This document shows positions 47,543 through 60,134 of a DNA stretch of 64,000 bases, in pieces. The notes beneath the pieces are model-generated. The model was not told the origin of the DNA, made no database searches, and saw nothing but the letters and a program-made list of their open reading frames with translations. The position numbers were made by a program, and so were the translations under genes. Where the stretch lies: NCBI RefSeq assembly GCF_001625215.2, contig NC_030387.2, positions 40,819,606 to 40,883,605 on the forward strand, written 5' to 3'. This DNA comes from Daucus carota subsp. sativus. Its lineage: Eukaryota > Streptophyta > Magnoliopsida > Apiales > Apiaceae. Positions within the stretch are counted from its first letter, which is position 1. The number at the start of each line of letters is the position of its first letter.

Positions 47543-50500
47543 TCATTCACCTTTACTAGCACTGTTTGTCGGGCCTCCATGCCGTTGCATGGCAATAACT
47601 GGTTCATTGCATCTGGAGCATCGAAATGACGGAGTCGCGGAGCACCTTGTTCGAAGACAGTAGTAACAATATCTGTTAACAGTAGAGGTTGGATCATTTC
47701 AGATATGTATATATACCGGAATGAGCTTTTGCAACTACAGACAAAATAGTTCGAGCGCATTTAACCATCCAAAAGGACATCATATAGAAGGGGGATGTAC
47801 TTCGCATCTCAGTAAGGGTTATTTTTACAAAAAAAAGATATACTTACATTTTTTCCCTAGAAATAAGTGCTTATTTTAGTTTTCTTCATGTTGCAGAAAT
47901 AAGCACTTGTCTTCAGAAAAATATACCACTTTTATATACTTCTTTCCAAAAATATGTAATTATTTCTGGAAAATAATGTAAGCCACGGGGAAACGTCATA
48001 TAGAAAGGGGTTGTACTACGCATCTCAGTAACGAAAGTTCGTGCTAATCACTGAGTTAAAGAACCACTGCTGAAGTTCAATTTTTCAAGGCAGCAATATC
48101 TAAGGTGCTTCAGCAACTATCATTTTCACATGTCCACATTACTACCTGAACCCATAAAAAGAACCCAATTACTTTATAAAGTTATTCAAGATATACGTGT
48201 TTGGATTAGTCAAAATAATCACAATCCCTTATATACAACTGCAGAACTAGAAAAACATTTGGATGAACTCATTTATTTAAATGAAGCAGAAAGTGTCAAG
48301 CTAAACACTGGGCAGGACTATATGGTAGCTCCAGATCTCATAAACCTTAACACGGAACTTTTTATGAAGATAAACTTCAGTTGCTACATGACATGTACAT
48401 TATTATATGTTGGGGGTTCTTAAAAACGTCAAAATGAGCAAAACTCTCATACTTGGAACTGGATGTATAAATAATCTGTGCTCTGTGACATCAATTTTAA
48501 GTAACAAAAGTAAAAGGTACACCTAGTTATTCTTTTCAGAGTAACCAATCAGATTCTTTCAAAGCCTAAAAACACAATAGAGCGGTTTTGCATAGAGTAA
48601 CCAGTTGGATTCTTTTGAAGGCTAACCACATAGTAGAACTGTTTCGCATAAAAAGGTCCGTAACAGAAAAACTAACAGATAAGAATACTGAAAATTCTAA
48701 ATTCAACAATATAGGTCTTCAATGTCAACGGAAAAGCCTACTGTTATTAAAGTCACGACAGTAATATACCTGTGCTCACATGGAAGTGCCAAGAAGGGTA
48801 AAGTTGGATTTGCCTGACAAATGGGGCATAAAGTTTCATCCTCTGCAGAAGTTGAAGATTTATCCTTGCCGAATGGTAGAAGAAAATTCTTAACAGATGA
48901 GGAATTGAGAAGAGGAAGAAGCAATAACAACATTTCCTGCAAATCAACATTTCACTGGTAACTAAGTAAATTGCACAATACGAAAGTATCTCATTACACT
49001 TTCACTCATAATGTTCTGTGGAGCACTATATTAGTCGATGTTATGAATGGCAAAGCTGCTTTGTGATGTTAACAAGAGAGAAGTACATGAACCAATATAT
49101 AAATATTATAACTTACTGAAAATTCATTCCACACCAACTGGCGATTCATGTACTCAAAACTAACAGCTCGGTTCATGTGAGGGCTTCCATACACAAGTCT
49201 TGCTCGGAGTGCTCTCTCAATAAGATTTCTATACCTGCATAAAGACCACGAGTGCATAAAAAAGTGGACAACGACTAAGCATTACATGGTCACAAATATA
49301 CCAAAAAATACGCGCCTACTGCATATAAAGCTTTTTATACATCAAATTATCACCCAACTGAATATTTAGGTTATACAACAAAGCATGTCAAATCATAATA
49401 GTATGCTATTGCTAGGGGCCACTTAAGCCTCCAGTACAGTAGTTGGCATTTGATCCATATCCAATCAAATTTAAATTTCAAGATTGAGGTATCCAATTAG
49501 TTGCCATAATAATATTGTGGTCTGGGTCTTACAGACAAAGAGATAAGTAATCGTGCAAAAAAACACACACAGTATTTTTAACATAGCATATGGTTCATGT
49601 GATGAATTATTAGTCCCTTTGGAGGTTGTGGTGTATCCCGAAAACAGAATAAAAAACATTCTACGATATACAATAGATGATATTTAAGATTTAATTGTTC
49701 CTATATGAACATATGATCTTCAAGTCACCTCTACTTTTTTTACATGACGCTTTGATTTTTGGCACATACTTTTAAGTGCTTTGACCAGGTAATTAAAAAT
49801 ATCATTTTAAAATTTTCTTTTTCTGAATTAAGATATGTAATCAAAATTTTAATTCACAAAAAAAATCAACTAAAAATAATAATTTTTACTATCCGGTCAA
49901 CCCACCTAAAGATGCGTGCAAAAGGTCAAAGCGTCATATAAAAAAACAGAGGGAGTATACAATTAAACACACAATCACACACACTAATATGTGTGTGCGT
50001 GTACATATATGCATATGGACTATGGTATTTTTGCATTTATATAACCATCAGATGACACAGTTGGTGCTAAACTGCTAATAAGTATTACCTTCCGGTATAA
50101 AGAAATATAAGTAGGTTGCTAAAAGATGCAGCCTTGTAAAAGCCTTCTATACGCTGTATCAGAAACCATGCTCTCCGTGCTAGTGACCTCTGAAAAGATG
50201 ATCAATAAATAAGAAGAAAAAAACTATTGTCCTCCTTGATGTCATCATAATTGCACATTTGGGCATCCGTTAGGGCAAGACAATGCATACAAAAAGAGAT
50301 ATTTGATTGTGTTTGAATAAGAAAAAACGAGAATACCTGTTCAGAATCTCCCCATCTACGAAAAGCAGAAAATGATTGAAGACGAGCCCATATATATTGA
50401 CCACCAACAGTAGCAACACAGTACCATAACTTTTGAGCGAAGGTAAGTCCAGGTCCTTCCAAACCCGTTCTAACTGAAGTATGAGATTCAAACAATAAAG

Positions 50501-52036
50501 ATGTACAGCTTTGAAATGCAGAACCATTTGACATCTCAAATAAGAAAAACCATTTTAGTAACCACATCAAGCACATTGGATGTCCTCTTAATTTGCACGC
50601 AGCTAAAGAAATTATCCTATACCACAGATAAAACTAATGAAAATAGGATTACAGTGAACATTAGTGGCCAAACTTTACCGAGTGTAACACTTCTGTGACT
50701 GAATTTTCATATTCGCAATTTGGAGGCCATACACTGCTTTCATCTCTCAGAATATTGGCGGATGGCCATGTTTATTGAAGAGAGAAGCAACATATGGCCG
50801 CCTTTTTTCGCCTTTCGCCACTTCTCGAAAAGCGAACACAATATCTGGAATGCTACGCTAGGTGATGTTTAGTGGCCACTTTGCAGTATATACTCTATAG
50901 ATACTTAAAAAATCTGGTACTATCAATCACAAGAATAGTTTTTAAATTTTCCAAAACTCCCATGACTACAATGAACAAAAATGACTTCTCAGAAGTCTAC
51001 AAGTGATAATGAAGCTTACAAGTTAAGGTATTTATTTTTCAGAAGAATACAAAATCCATGGGATTTGTTTATAAATGTTATCTGATGGATAACAAATATA
51101 ATAATTAGCAGGTGATTAAATCACAAATGATAGTTATCTGCAACATATCAAAGTATAGACAAGTTCAACATTTCTTACATTTTCCTCTCGTTTCCAGGGC
51201 ACGTTCATCCCTATATCTTAAATTCATTAGAGCATTTCCAGGAGTAGGCTTATCAACCCATATCGAAAATCTCCAAATAAGGAATTCAAGGAAAGCATCA
51301 AGCTCCGGTTCGTAATGGAACATCATTCCTGGCTAATCCCAAAAATAAACAAGGGGAAACAATCATATGCCTACCAAGGAAACATATCCAATACACCAGT
51401 AACATTGTTGACATAACTAAGTACAAAAAAACTTATGTACCTTCATTAAAGAAAAAACTTTAAGTAACTGTTCTTTCAACATGGCTGACATTTCAATGTC
51501 CAGCCGCCCTGCATCGACCTGATTGACTCTAGATATTGTAACAGGAATACTTGACTGCAAAAGCCCAAATTCAAAATTCAGTCAGGTGAGGTAACCATAG
51601 CCATACAAAAGCCAAACACGAATCACTTGTCTGAATTTAAAACCCACACAAACATCTAACACTACCAAGCAAAAGAACCTCAAACCATAAAATTCAAACT
51701 TTCAAGCTTTACCACAAAAACAGACCAAAACAACTTTCTTAAAACTATCATCAAAAATCCAAATTCCCCACTTGGGTTTTGCAATTAACCATCAAACCAA
51801 CCTCCACAAAACACTTGTGACCAATTACAAGCAAGCAATCACAAGAAAAATTAAATCTTCACAATAAAAATCAAATCTTTATCACAAAACTGCAAAATTT
51901 CAAGAACCTGGTGAGATGGGGTTGATTGTTTCCACCGGGGGAGTAATCTTTGATAAGTATTAGACCACTCATCCTCCGCCGGCGGCGATGCGGCGGAGAG
52001 GTTGCCGGAAGAAGAAGCTAGGGTTTCTCTCACCAT
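47543..52036 (-). CDS. PEX2: Peroxisome biogenesis protein 2 (RING E3 peroxin)
   Basis: Eight coding exons, complement of 51908-52036, 51441-51554, 51179-51332, 50337-50473, 50089-50189, 49117-49234, 48770-48936 and 47543-47672. They give 349 residues with consistent phases, near the length of plant PEX2. The N-terminus is MVRETLASSSGNLSAAS. The conserved membrane-embedded peroxin core includes FLEFLIWRFSIWVDKPTPGN, FSAFRRWGDSEQ, YTGRYRNLIERAL and FEYMNRQLVWNEFSEMLLLL. The C-terminal RING finger starts CPICQ at about 288-292, continues ALPCEHRYCYYCLRTRC and ends FRCSRCNEPVIAMQRHGG. With PEX10 and PEX12 it forms the ubiquitin ligase in the peroxisome membrane that ubiquitinates PEX5 for recycling. 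Intron 7 (47673-48769) holds an unexplained open frame, and intron 5 (49235-50088) a MITE. Confidence 0.95.
47780..48032. repeat. Direct repeats flanking a 180-bp segment in PEX2 intron 7
   Basis: CATATAGAAGGGGGATGTAC...CGCATCTCAGTAA near 47780-47815 recurs as CATATAGAAAGGGGTTGTAC...CGCATCTCAGTAA at 47998-48032. The segment between has the inverted pair AAATAAGTGCTTATTT/AAATAAGCACTT. Confidence 0.75.
48055..48423 (+). other. Unassigned open reading frame antisense in PEX2 intron 7
   Basis: A plus-strand frame is open from 48055; its first ATG is at 48130 and it stops at 48423. From the ATG it would encode 97 residues, with a hydrophilic middle (ELEKHLDELIYLNEAESVKL) and a final hydrophobic patch. 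The first 70 residues look protein-like, charged and amphipathic, and the sequence is not AT-junk in style. I do not recognise the family. It may be a decayed insertion or exon fragment, or chance. It lies opposite to PEX2 within its intron. Confidence 0.25.
49728..49955. mobile_element. Stowaway-like MITE in PEX2 intron 5
   Basis: The left arm CCTCTACTTTTTTTACATGA and the inverse of the right arm (CTCCCTCTGTTTTTTTATAT) match and continue GACGCTTTGA, giving about 60 bp of complementarity. TA follows the right end (49956-49957). About 228 bp. Confidence 0.75.
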
Positions 52037-53618
52037 TTCAATTGATTGGCCGAGTATAAGCTTAATTCAGTAAATAAGTAACTTTGGTAGCCACCCCTCT
52101 TTACTTGCATAGATTAGTGAGCCAGGAGAAGAGGGGTAAAATATATGTATGTTTACATGGGCACTGCTGTCTTGATAGATAGTAGATGCATAGATTCAGT
52201 TCTGATAGATATTTTTCCGCATTGTGTTCTTTTGGTTAGATTCTCTTGGTATTCATTGATTCTTATTTGTCATTTTCGTTTGGTTTATTAATTGGATTTT
52301 TTAATTTTTCATGTCAATTTAAAAATCGATAAATAATTGAGATCAATTATCAATTAATTAAATTTTTGATAATTCGATGAATATGTTAAGTGTATGATTA
52401 TCTAATTAATTATCATATTGAACTGATTAGTTTTGTTATATATTTTTGTCAATAAAGCCTAGTTCGTACTTTTGTGATATTTATTTTTTGAAATTATAAA
52501 TTTATCATGAGTAAAAATACGTCTTCTTATGAATTTTGTTATAATTTTTCTCAAATTCGTATTATGAGATATTATCACTATTAATGAAACAAAATAATAA
52601 AATATTTATTGATTAAATATTTTGAAAAATTATGAATTAATATTTTTATATTCTTAAAATATTATAACTCCTTCATTCAACTTTATATAGCTTATTATTT
52701 TTCGGTGTTTAACAAACTCAATTTTGAACAACAATGTTATATCAAATATTATAAAATTTTAATATAATTTTATATATCAAAGAATCAGAATGTTATTGTT
52801 TCTTTAAATTTTATTAAACACATTAAGAGGGGTGTATTGGATTGGGAATTTGGGATTTTAAAGCATTTTTTTGCATTCATGAAATCCGAGGGTATTCGAT
52901 TGGGATTGTTTGAAATCCATTAAAATCTTGAAGTATTCAATTGGGATAAAGTATGCTACAAAATTTAATGGTATTCAATTGAGATTTTAAATAATGCTTT
53001 AAAATCTGATGGTATTCAATTGTGATTGTTTAAAATTCATTAAAATCTGATGGTATTCAAATGCTGATGGATTTTTTTTCATTTCATAAAATGATGGATT
53101 TTGTGGCATTCTTCGATGTATTTTAAGTTTTTTGAAATCCCACCAAATTCAATGGGATTTTGAAGCATTGTACCTAAATCCTATTAACTCTGCGACATTT
53201 CATCAAAAATCCGCAAAAAATCAAAATCCCATACAATCCATTAAAATCCATAGACTAGAAACAATGCATTAAAATCCCAATCGAATACACCCCGTAAATT
53301 TTGATAATTTACAGAATTTAAATTGGATACACTTCTATAAAAAGATTGAACTTATATTTAATATTTTATTGGCGCTCATGCTCTCGCAAGACATTCTTAT
53401 GTTTTTTTCTTATTTGAATTTTAATTTCCCATCAAACATTTCAAAACATCATCACTCACTTCTTTTCAACTGAAAAACAAAAATAATTTCACAGAAAATT
53501 ATCCAAGTTTGTTAATTCAGACCCGACCCGACCCAAAACCAAAGCCTTCCCAATTGCCCAATTCACCAGTTTTTTATGCTTAAACCCTATGATTTAAAGA
53601 CCAAATGCACAACCCAAA
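52037..53618. other. Spacer between PEX2 and tRNase Z (divergent promoters)
   Basis: The genes diverge, so both promoters lie here. 52200-52800 is extremely AT-rich with nothing recognised. An inverted-repeat element occupies 52829-53293. The tRNase Z 5' leader is probably within 53500-53618, which is rich in CCAAA/ACCC. Confidence 0.55.
52829..53293. mobile_element. Inverted-repeat element, copy 2 (GGGTGTATTCGATTGGGATTT family)
   Basis: The left end GGGGTGTATTGGATTGGGAA is inversely matched by the right end (complement GGGGTGTATTCGATTGGGAT). It is 465 bp long with repeated internal TATTC(A/G)ATTG(G/A)GATTTTAAA modules. TAA occurs within two bases of each end, which could be a 3-bp target duplication as in PIF/Harbinger elements. 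Closely related to 42217-42680. Confidence 0.8.
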
Positions 53619-56600
53619 ATGCCCCAAATCCCACACCTCCGTCTCCTATTTTCAAACCCTAATCCCTCTCTTCTCTATTCCCCTCTTAGATTCCCCCCTT
53701 CTTTGTATCTTCTACTCAAACCCCCCAACAAAACTATTCAATCTATTAAACCCTTCTCAATCTTGGCCTCTTCTTTCAAGAAACAGAGGACTCACACTAA
53801 ACCCTTTAGACCCTTTAGTCCTACAGGTAGAAAGAACAGTTCTTTAAGTGAAAAGATTGACAAAGAGGGGTCTGTGATGGAGGAGAATGATTCTTTTGTG
53901 TATAATAGGAAAAGGGCTGCTGGCAGAGATAAGAATGATAGGCCTAAGAGCTTGCAGTTGAAAGTTCGAAAGCTTAATCCTGTTAATACCATTTGTTATG
54001 TGCAGGTAATGTGTGTGTGTGTTTGTGTTGGTTGGTTATTTGGGAATATTTGGTGATTAAGTTTTGGGTTGCATAAGTTTAATTGGGATGTTTCTTATGT
54101 TAAGTCAAGTTTGTGGTGATGAATATGATACCAAGACGTGGCCATATTGGGTTAAGTGGCCAAGACCATGGATTATAATCTCTGGCTTGTTACTGTTGGT
54201 TTGTTGGGACCTTGTAATTGGTGATTTGCTGACTGTTCCGGACTTCGATATAGTAGTCTCCTAAGCTGGCAAGACTCTAGTTGATAATGTGTATACATAT
54301 AGTAGTTTCCTAAGCTGGCAAGACTTTAGTTGATAATGTGTATACTTGTTCTTCTGACTTGTGTTCTGCACTATCCGGGCTATGTCCAGTAGTTTTGGGT
54401 TGTAGTTGGACAATTGTTATAATCTTATTATCATAGTAGTATTTTGTATCACTTGTTATGTGAAAGTGATTCAGACCATTATGGAGAATTTATTGGGTTT
54501 GTGGGGGACTGGTGTCTGGTGGTAGTATTGGTGAGATTGTGTTGAATTAGATGTTACTTAAAGCCAATTAGATTGTGGTTAGTGTTTCACATAGAAAAAT
54601 TATTGATCAGTGATACTACACAACATGCTTGTTCTTTGGAACTTTTTGGTATTAAATTAAATATGTATTAAATTTAATTAGTAATATAGGCAAATATTAT
54701 AATCTTATTATACATATAATTGAAATTCATATTGTATATTGCAGATTCTTGGGACAGGCATGGACACCCAAGACACTTCACCCTCTGTCTTGCTTTTCTT
54801 TGACAAGCAAAGATTTATTTTCAATGCCGGAGAGGCAAGCCTACTTTTTTGTTGCATTTTAAGCCAAGTCATTGCAATTTTAATTATCTATCATGTATGA
54901 ATTGCATGCTGATCTTTAGCTTCATGCAGGCCTTAAGGTTTTTGTAGTTACGTCGTTGATTTTCCTACGTGGGAATCTAAGTTCTATTAGAAGCGATGAC
55001 TTATGTGGAAATAAGCTTGTTTCTCATCATCTTACACAGTTATACCATAAGTATATCTGCTATTCGACATTCGAGATCACACTGCACAGACTATCACAGA
55101 ATCGAATAAGAACTTCTAGATACCTGGAAAAAGTTTCTGTTGCAAATTTAGGATATGTGATGTGGGATTACACTTAAAAAGGCTTAAGCAATCTTGCACA
55201 GAAATCTGTTACAGACTTTGAAGACCAAATATTAGAGCAGTCTAGAACTACTGTAACATTGTGCTAGTTAATTTTATTAGTTATATTTATAGTAAGGGAT
55301 TAAAAGTTTACTGTATTTGAATTTGATATAAATTACTTTATTATGAATAGGAGTCAATTTTTCAAGTTGGTGGCAGAATATATTTGATGTTGAAAAGATC
55401 CTCTCCCCTCCCCGGCAATTGTGAAAGCTGATCTGCTCCTATATGTTATTGTGTGATTTTTTTTGTATTATAGTTATATATGTCTGTGTGGATGTATTGC
55501 ATCACCAAAAGTTAACAGTACCGCGAAAATAAAATATATAGAACATAACAAAAGTCTGGCTGCTAGTGTTAACCTGTAATAAATTAAAGAATATTTGTAT
55601 ATCAATAAGCTAACGATTGTGCAGGATTCAAACTGTGATTTATAACTTCCTAGTGAACAGTTATTGTAGGATTGTGATACTCTGTATTGTTTTTTGCCAT
55701 TTGCTATTTTCTTTTATTATTATATTCGTGCTTCCTTGTAAAACTGCTTCCCCTTATATTTCTTGTTATTAATATTTGTTTTCTAGAAATGTCTAGTTAC
55801 ATTATATTAATAAGCTACATGTATATAATTTTGTTCCAGGGACTGCAACGCTTTTGTACAGAACATAAGATCAAGTTATCAAAGGTATATACTTTACCAT
55901 TAAACTTAGTATTTTATCCATCGCCATTGCTATAGATTCTCGCATTGATGTTGGTAATGCATATATCTTTCTAGATTGATCACATTTTCCTCTCACGGGT
56001 ATGCTCAGAAACTGCTGGCGGACTTCCAGGTTTGTTCTTAATCTTTAGACTGAAAGGTTCTCAAGGCAGCTTGCAACATTTAGAACATCCTGATGAGAGT
56101 TCTAGAATATGTTTTTTTGATTACTTTACACTGAAATTAAGTGGTGATCCAATGGTTGAGTATGATGTATTCTGTTTATGACTTTCTTTTATTTTTCCAG
56201 GTCTTTTGCTCACCTTAGCTGGTATCGGAGACGAAGGATTGTCTGTGAGTGTGACAGTGGCTTTATTAATTGACCTCATGTTTTGGACAATTGAACGTGT
56301 TTTAAACATATTTGATCATATCATAATCATATTGTTAATTTGACAACTATGTAACTACCTTCTTAAGGTTAATGCATGGGGTCCCTCAGATTTCAAGTAT
56401 TTGGTGGATGCAATGAAATCTTTCATTCCTAATGCTGCCATGGTTCACACACATAGCTTTGGGCATGTACCCCGACTGGATGGAGCTGCTAATCATGATT
56501 CAAGGAAGATGGTGGATCCCATTGTTCTTATCGATGATGAAGTTGTAAAAATATCTGCTATTCTCTTGCAACCAGTTTCTGCTCCTGATTTAAGTCAAAA

Positions 56601-59600
56601 CCATAAGCCTGATGTAGTATTAAAGCCTGGAGATGTTTCTGTTATATATGTTTGTGAGTTGCCTGAAATCAAGGGAAAGTTCGACCCCAAAAAGGCTGCA
56701 GCTCTTGGGTTGAGACCTGGACCAAAATATCGTGAATTACAACTGGGAAATTCAGTGAAGTCAGATAATCAAGATATTATGGTAAACCGAACCTGTACAA
56801 CTTTGTATATAGTATCGTGTTTCTGTTGTGCCTGGTTCTTACATGTGATTACACTTGCATTACTTAGGTTCATCCCGGCGATGTGTTAGGCCCCTCCATT
56901 CCTGGACCCGTTGTGCTCCTTGTTGATTGCCCAACTCCAATGCACATGCATCAATTGATTTCTATACAATCCCTTAACAAATATTATGCTGATTCATCAA
57001 ACAAAGAAGATAACTCTAGATCTGTGAATTGTGTAATTCATTTAAGTCCTGCACTGGTTGCACAGACCAGTGATTATCAGACGTGGATGTCGCGATTTGG
57101 TGATGCCCAACATATTATGGCAGGACATGAAATGTGTGTTGTTTGATACAGTTAAAGGATTTTGAACGAGTGTTATGATTTTTATTGGTCATTTCTTCTG
57201 GATCTTAGAAAACGAGTCTTGCTAATATTTGCAGGAAGAACATTGAGATCCCAATATTAGGAGCTAGCGCCAGAATTGCTGCAAGACTGAACTATTTATG
57301 TCCCCAACTCTTTCCAGCTCCAGGTTATTGGTCTCTCCAGGATTTGATGGGCTCTACTTTGGACTCGAAAGCTTCACGTGAGGTTTGTTATGTATGCACT
57401 GTTATTGATGGGATTTAGTTGAATTTTTTTTATTTAAAATTTTGCTTATTCCTTAATGTTACAGAGCTGCATCCCGAAGATTTGTGAGAGCATTTCTGCT
57501 GAAAATCTCATGAAGGTATGGTAGTAATTGATTTAGTTCTATTGAAAATGATGTATGACTAAATCTTTCTACTAGAAAGCTATAATGGCTATGTTTATCT
57601 TTTTCCCTATTTCATCGCAAGATGTATTTGTAAAATTGTTCTTCTGCAAATCCCTTAATTTACTTGAAACATTCAAAGAGACAGAACCTGTTCTTTAGCA
57701 GTGGTTCTATGAGATAGTCTTTTATTTATTTTTTTGCTAAGTTCTATGAGATAGTTTTGTCTATTATTCATGTTAGAATTTATCATAATTATTACATATT
57801 TAGTTTGACTCATACTGCAATGGTGGTATTTTTTGTTGATCTATATTTTATTAAAACATATACACTTGTTATGAATTATGATATTCTTTATTTGATTAAA
57901 TGTATTTAGCAAATATTCATACCTAATTTAATCTTATAATTCTGAATTACTTTCTAAATTCTGTTTCTTTCAATTAAGTTAAATTTATCAGTAGAATGTT
58001 AACTGAGAATCATATATGTTTGACATGACAAATGCAAATTATTGTCGAGGAGAAAGTTTTTTGTATCATGGAACTAAAAGTTTTACAAATTTATTCTTTA
58101 GTTACCTCCTTAGCAGTAAACCTTTTTCTTAACGGGTTCTGGTTATTTATTCAAAGAAATTGAGGGGTAGGTTTTTTGAAATGAAGGAGAGAACTTTTCA
58201 GTCTTAAGTTCTATTTTTTTGATCAACCTGTTAACCTCTGGAATTTATTTGGAACATATAACAAGAAAAAAAAAAAAAAAATTCTCATACTATGTGAGGT
58301 AATATCTTGCTTGTTATGTGTGAATCAGTTTAATTTGCGTCCTTACTCACAACTTGGATTGGATCGGTCTGGGATTCCAACTGCTGTTTCTCCTTTAGAA
58401 ATAATCTCCGGGCTACTTTCAGAGATTCCAGAGACTGCAGATGCCGCTCAACAAGTTGCCCAGTTTTGGTCTGGAGTGAAAGAAACTAGTGGAGAGATGG
58501 TATCCTTTCAAGATAATAAACTTATGATTGAAGAACCGTGGTTAGCTGAAGATGAAATTCCTAATTGTTTGGAAGACGTGACAAGGGAAGAGATGGAGAT
58601 AGTTCTGTTGGGAACAGGTTCATCCCAGCCTTCAAAGTATCGGAATGTCAGTTCTGTGTATGTTAATCTTTTTTCAAAGGGAAGTTTGCTTCTAGATTGT
58701 GGAGAAGGAACTCTGGGGCAACTTAAGAGAAGGTGAATTTATCTGTTATCTAAACTTTGGCATTTCATATTGCTTGTTAGATTCTTATTAGTATGGGAAT
58801 AATTATATAATTTATTGATTGCAGATTTGGTGTTAAGGGTGCGGATGATGCTGTGAGAAAATTACGGGTCATTTGGATATCACATATTCATGCTGATCAC
58901 CATACTGGTTTAGCAAGAATTCTTGCTCTGAGACGTGATTTATTAAATGGAGTTCCACACGAACCTATTATTGTCATAGGTCCTAGACAACTTAAGAGGT
59001 TTCTTGATGCATATGGAAGACTTGAGGATCTGGATATGCAGTTTCTTGATTGTGGGCATACAACAGAAGCTTCCTTGAGAGCTTTAGAACTAGATAATGA
59101 ACAGCCCAGTCTGGGAAAGCCTTCTGAGTTTGAAAGTCAGACAGTTAATTCTTCATTATTTACCAAGGGTAGTCGTATGCAAAGTTATTGGAAAAAACCA
59201 GGAAGTCCTGTTGACAGTACAGTGGCTCTTCCATTACTGAAAAAATTAAAGAAAGTGCTTGGAGAAGCAGGTTTGGAGGTTCTGATTAGTTTTCCTGTCA
59301 TTCATTGTCCACAAGCATTTGGCATTGCTTTGAGAGCAGCAGATCGACTCAATCATGCTGGAAAAAGTGTACCAGGATGGAAAATTGTGTACTCGGGGGA
59401 CACTAGGCCCTGTCCAGAACTCATAAAAGCATCACATGGAGCAACAGTACTTATACATGAGGTAAGTTGTCAATAATTGTGAATTTTCATGGCACCTTGT
59501 GAAGGTGATATGATTTATTTTTATTTAGCAAAAAAGAAAAAAAGAAGCAATCATTGATTTTCCTGAACATACCCAACCAAGAACCAACTGGTAAAGGATG

Positions 59601-60134
59601 CGGTAACAAAATAATGCTTCTCGCAGATATACACCTGAATAGTGTCTCCTTAGCATCATTGTTTTTCCATGTATTCATATTATACATCTGTCTTCTAGAA
59701 TGAACTGCTTAGGTGAACATAGGTCCCACAACTTACTAATTTTGTTTTATGAAATATTTCGTTTTAATTAGTTATCCTGAATATATTTTATGACCTACGT
59801 GCAGGCAACATTTGAGGACGGAATGGTAGAAGAGGCTATAGCAAGGAATCACAGCACCACTAGCGAAGCTATTGAAGCTGGGAACTCTGCTGGAGCATAC
59901 CGTATAATTCTCACTCATTTCAGTCAAAGATATCCTAAAATTCCAGTTGTTGATGAAAGTCACATGCACAAAACATGCATTGCTTTTGATATGATGAGCG
60001 TTAACTTGGCAGACCTGCCAGTTCTTCCTAAAATACTCCCATATCTTAAACTTTTGTTCAAAAATGAGATGGTGGTTGATGAAATTGATGAAGACACAAA
60101 TCTTGTAACAGCAACTGCAAGTGAAGTTGTTTAA
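53619..60134 (+). CDS. TRZ: Long-form tRNase Z (tRNA 3'-end endonuclease)
   Basis: Twelve coding exons: 53619-54005, 54745-54834, 55840-55884, 55975-56029, 56201-56244, 56368-56781, 56868-57133, 57235-57382, 57465-57515, 58329-58732, 58825-59461 and 59805-60134; about 956 residues, like TRZ3/TRZ4-type long plant enzymes. The N-terminal 70 or so residues are basic, proline- and serine-rich and lack early acids ([17 protein letters not shown]), consistent with an organelle-targeting peptide. The N-half is the inactive pseudo-nuclease domain ([20 protein letters not shown]). The C-half is catalytic: [13 protein letters not shown] (594-606, PxKxRN loop), [11 protein letters not shown] (metal-binding HxHxDH at 655-660), [10 protein letters not shown] and HEAT (846-849). 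It cleaves the 3' trailer from pre-tRNA so that CCA can be added. The first intron after exon 2 uses a GC donor (54835). The alternative ATG at 53605 is out of frame. Confidence 0.95.
54248..54345. repeat. 49-bp tandem duplication in tRNase Z intron 1
   Basis: ATATAGTAGTCTCCTAAGCT... ending AATGTGTATAC is present twice (54248-54296, 54297-54345) with two differences. Confidence 0.9.

Noticed and set aside
53605..53847. Earlier ATG for tRNase Z at 53605
   Set aside because: It is in another frame from the conserved [17 protein letters not shown] reading; 53619 is in frame.
16889..60134. A functional cluster of two metallo-beta-lactamase RNA-processing genes
   Set aside because: CPSF100 and tRNase Z are 24 kb apart with unrelated genes between them, and no shared regulation can be seen.
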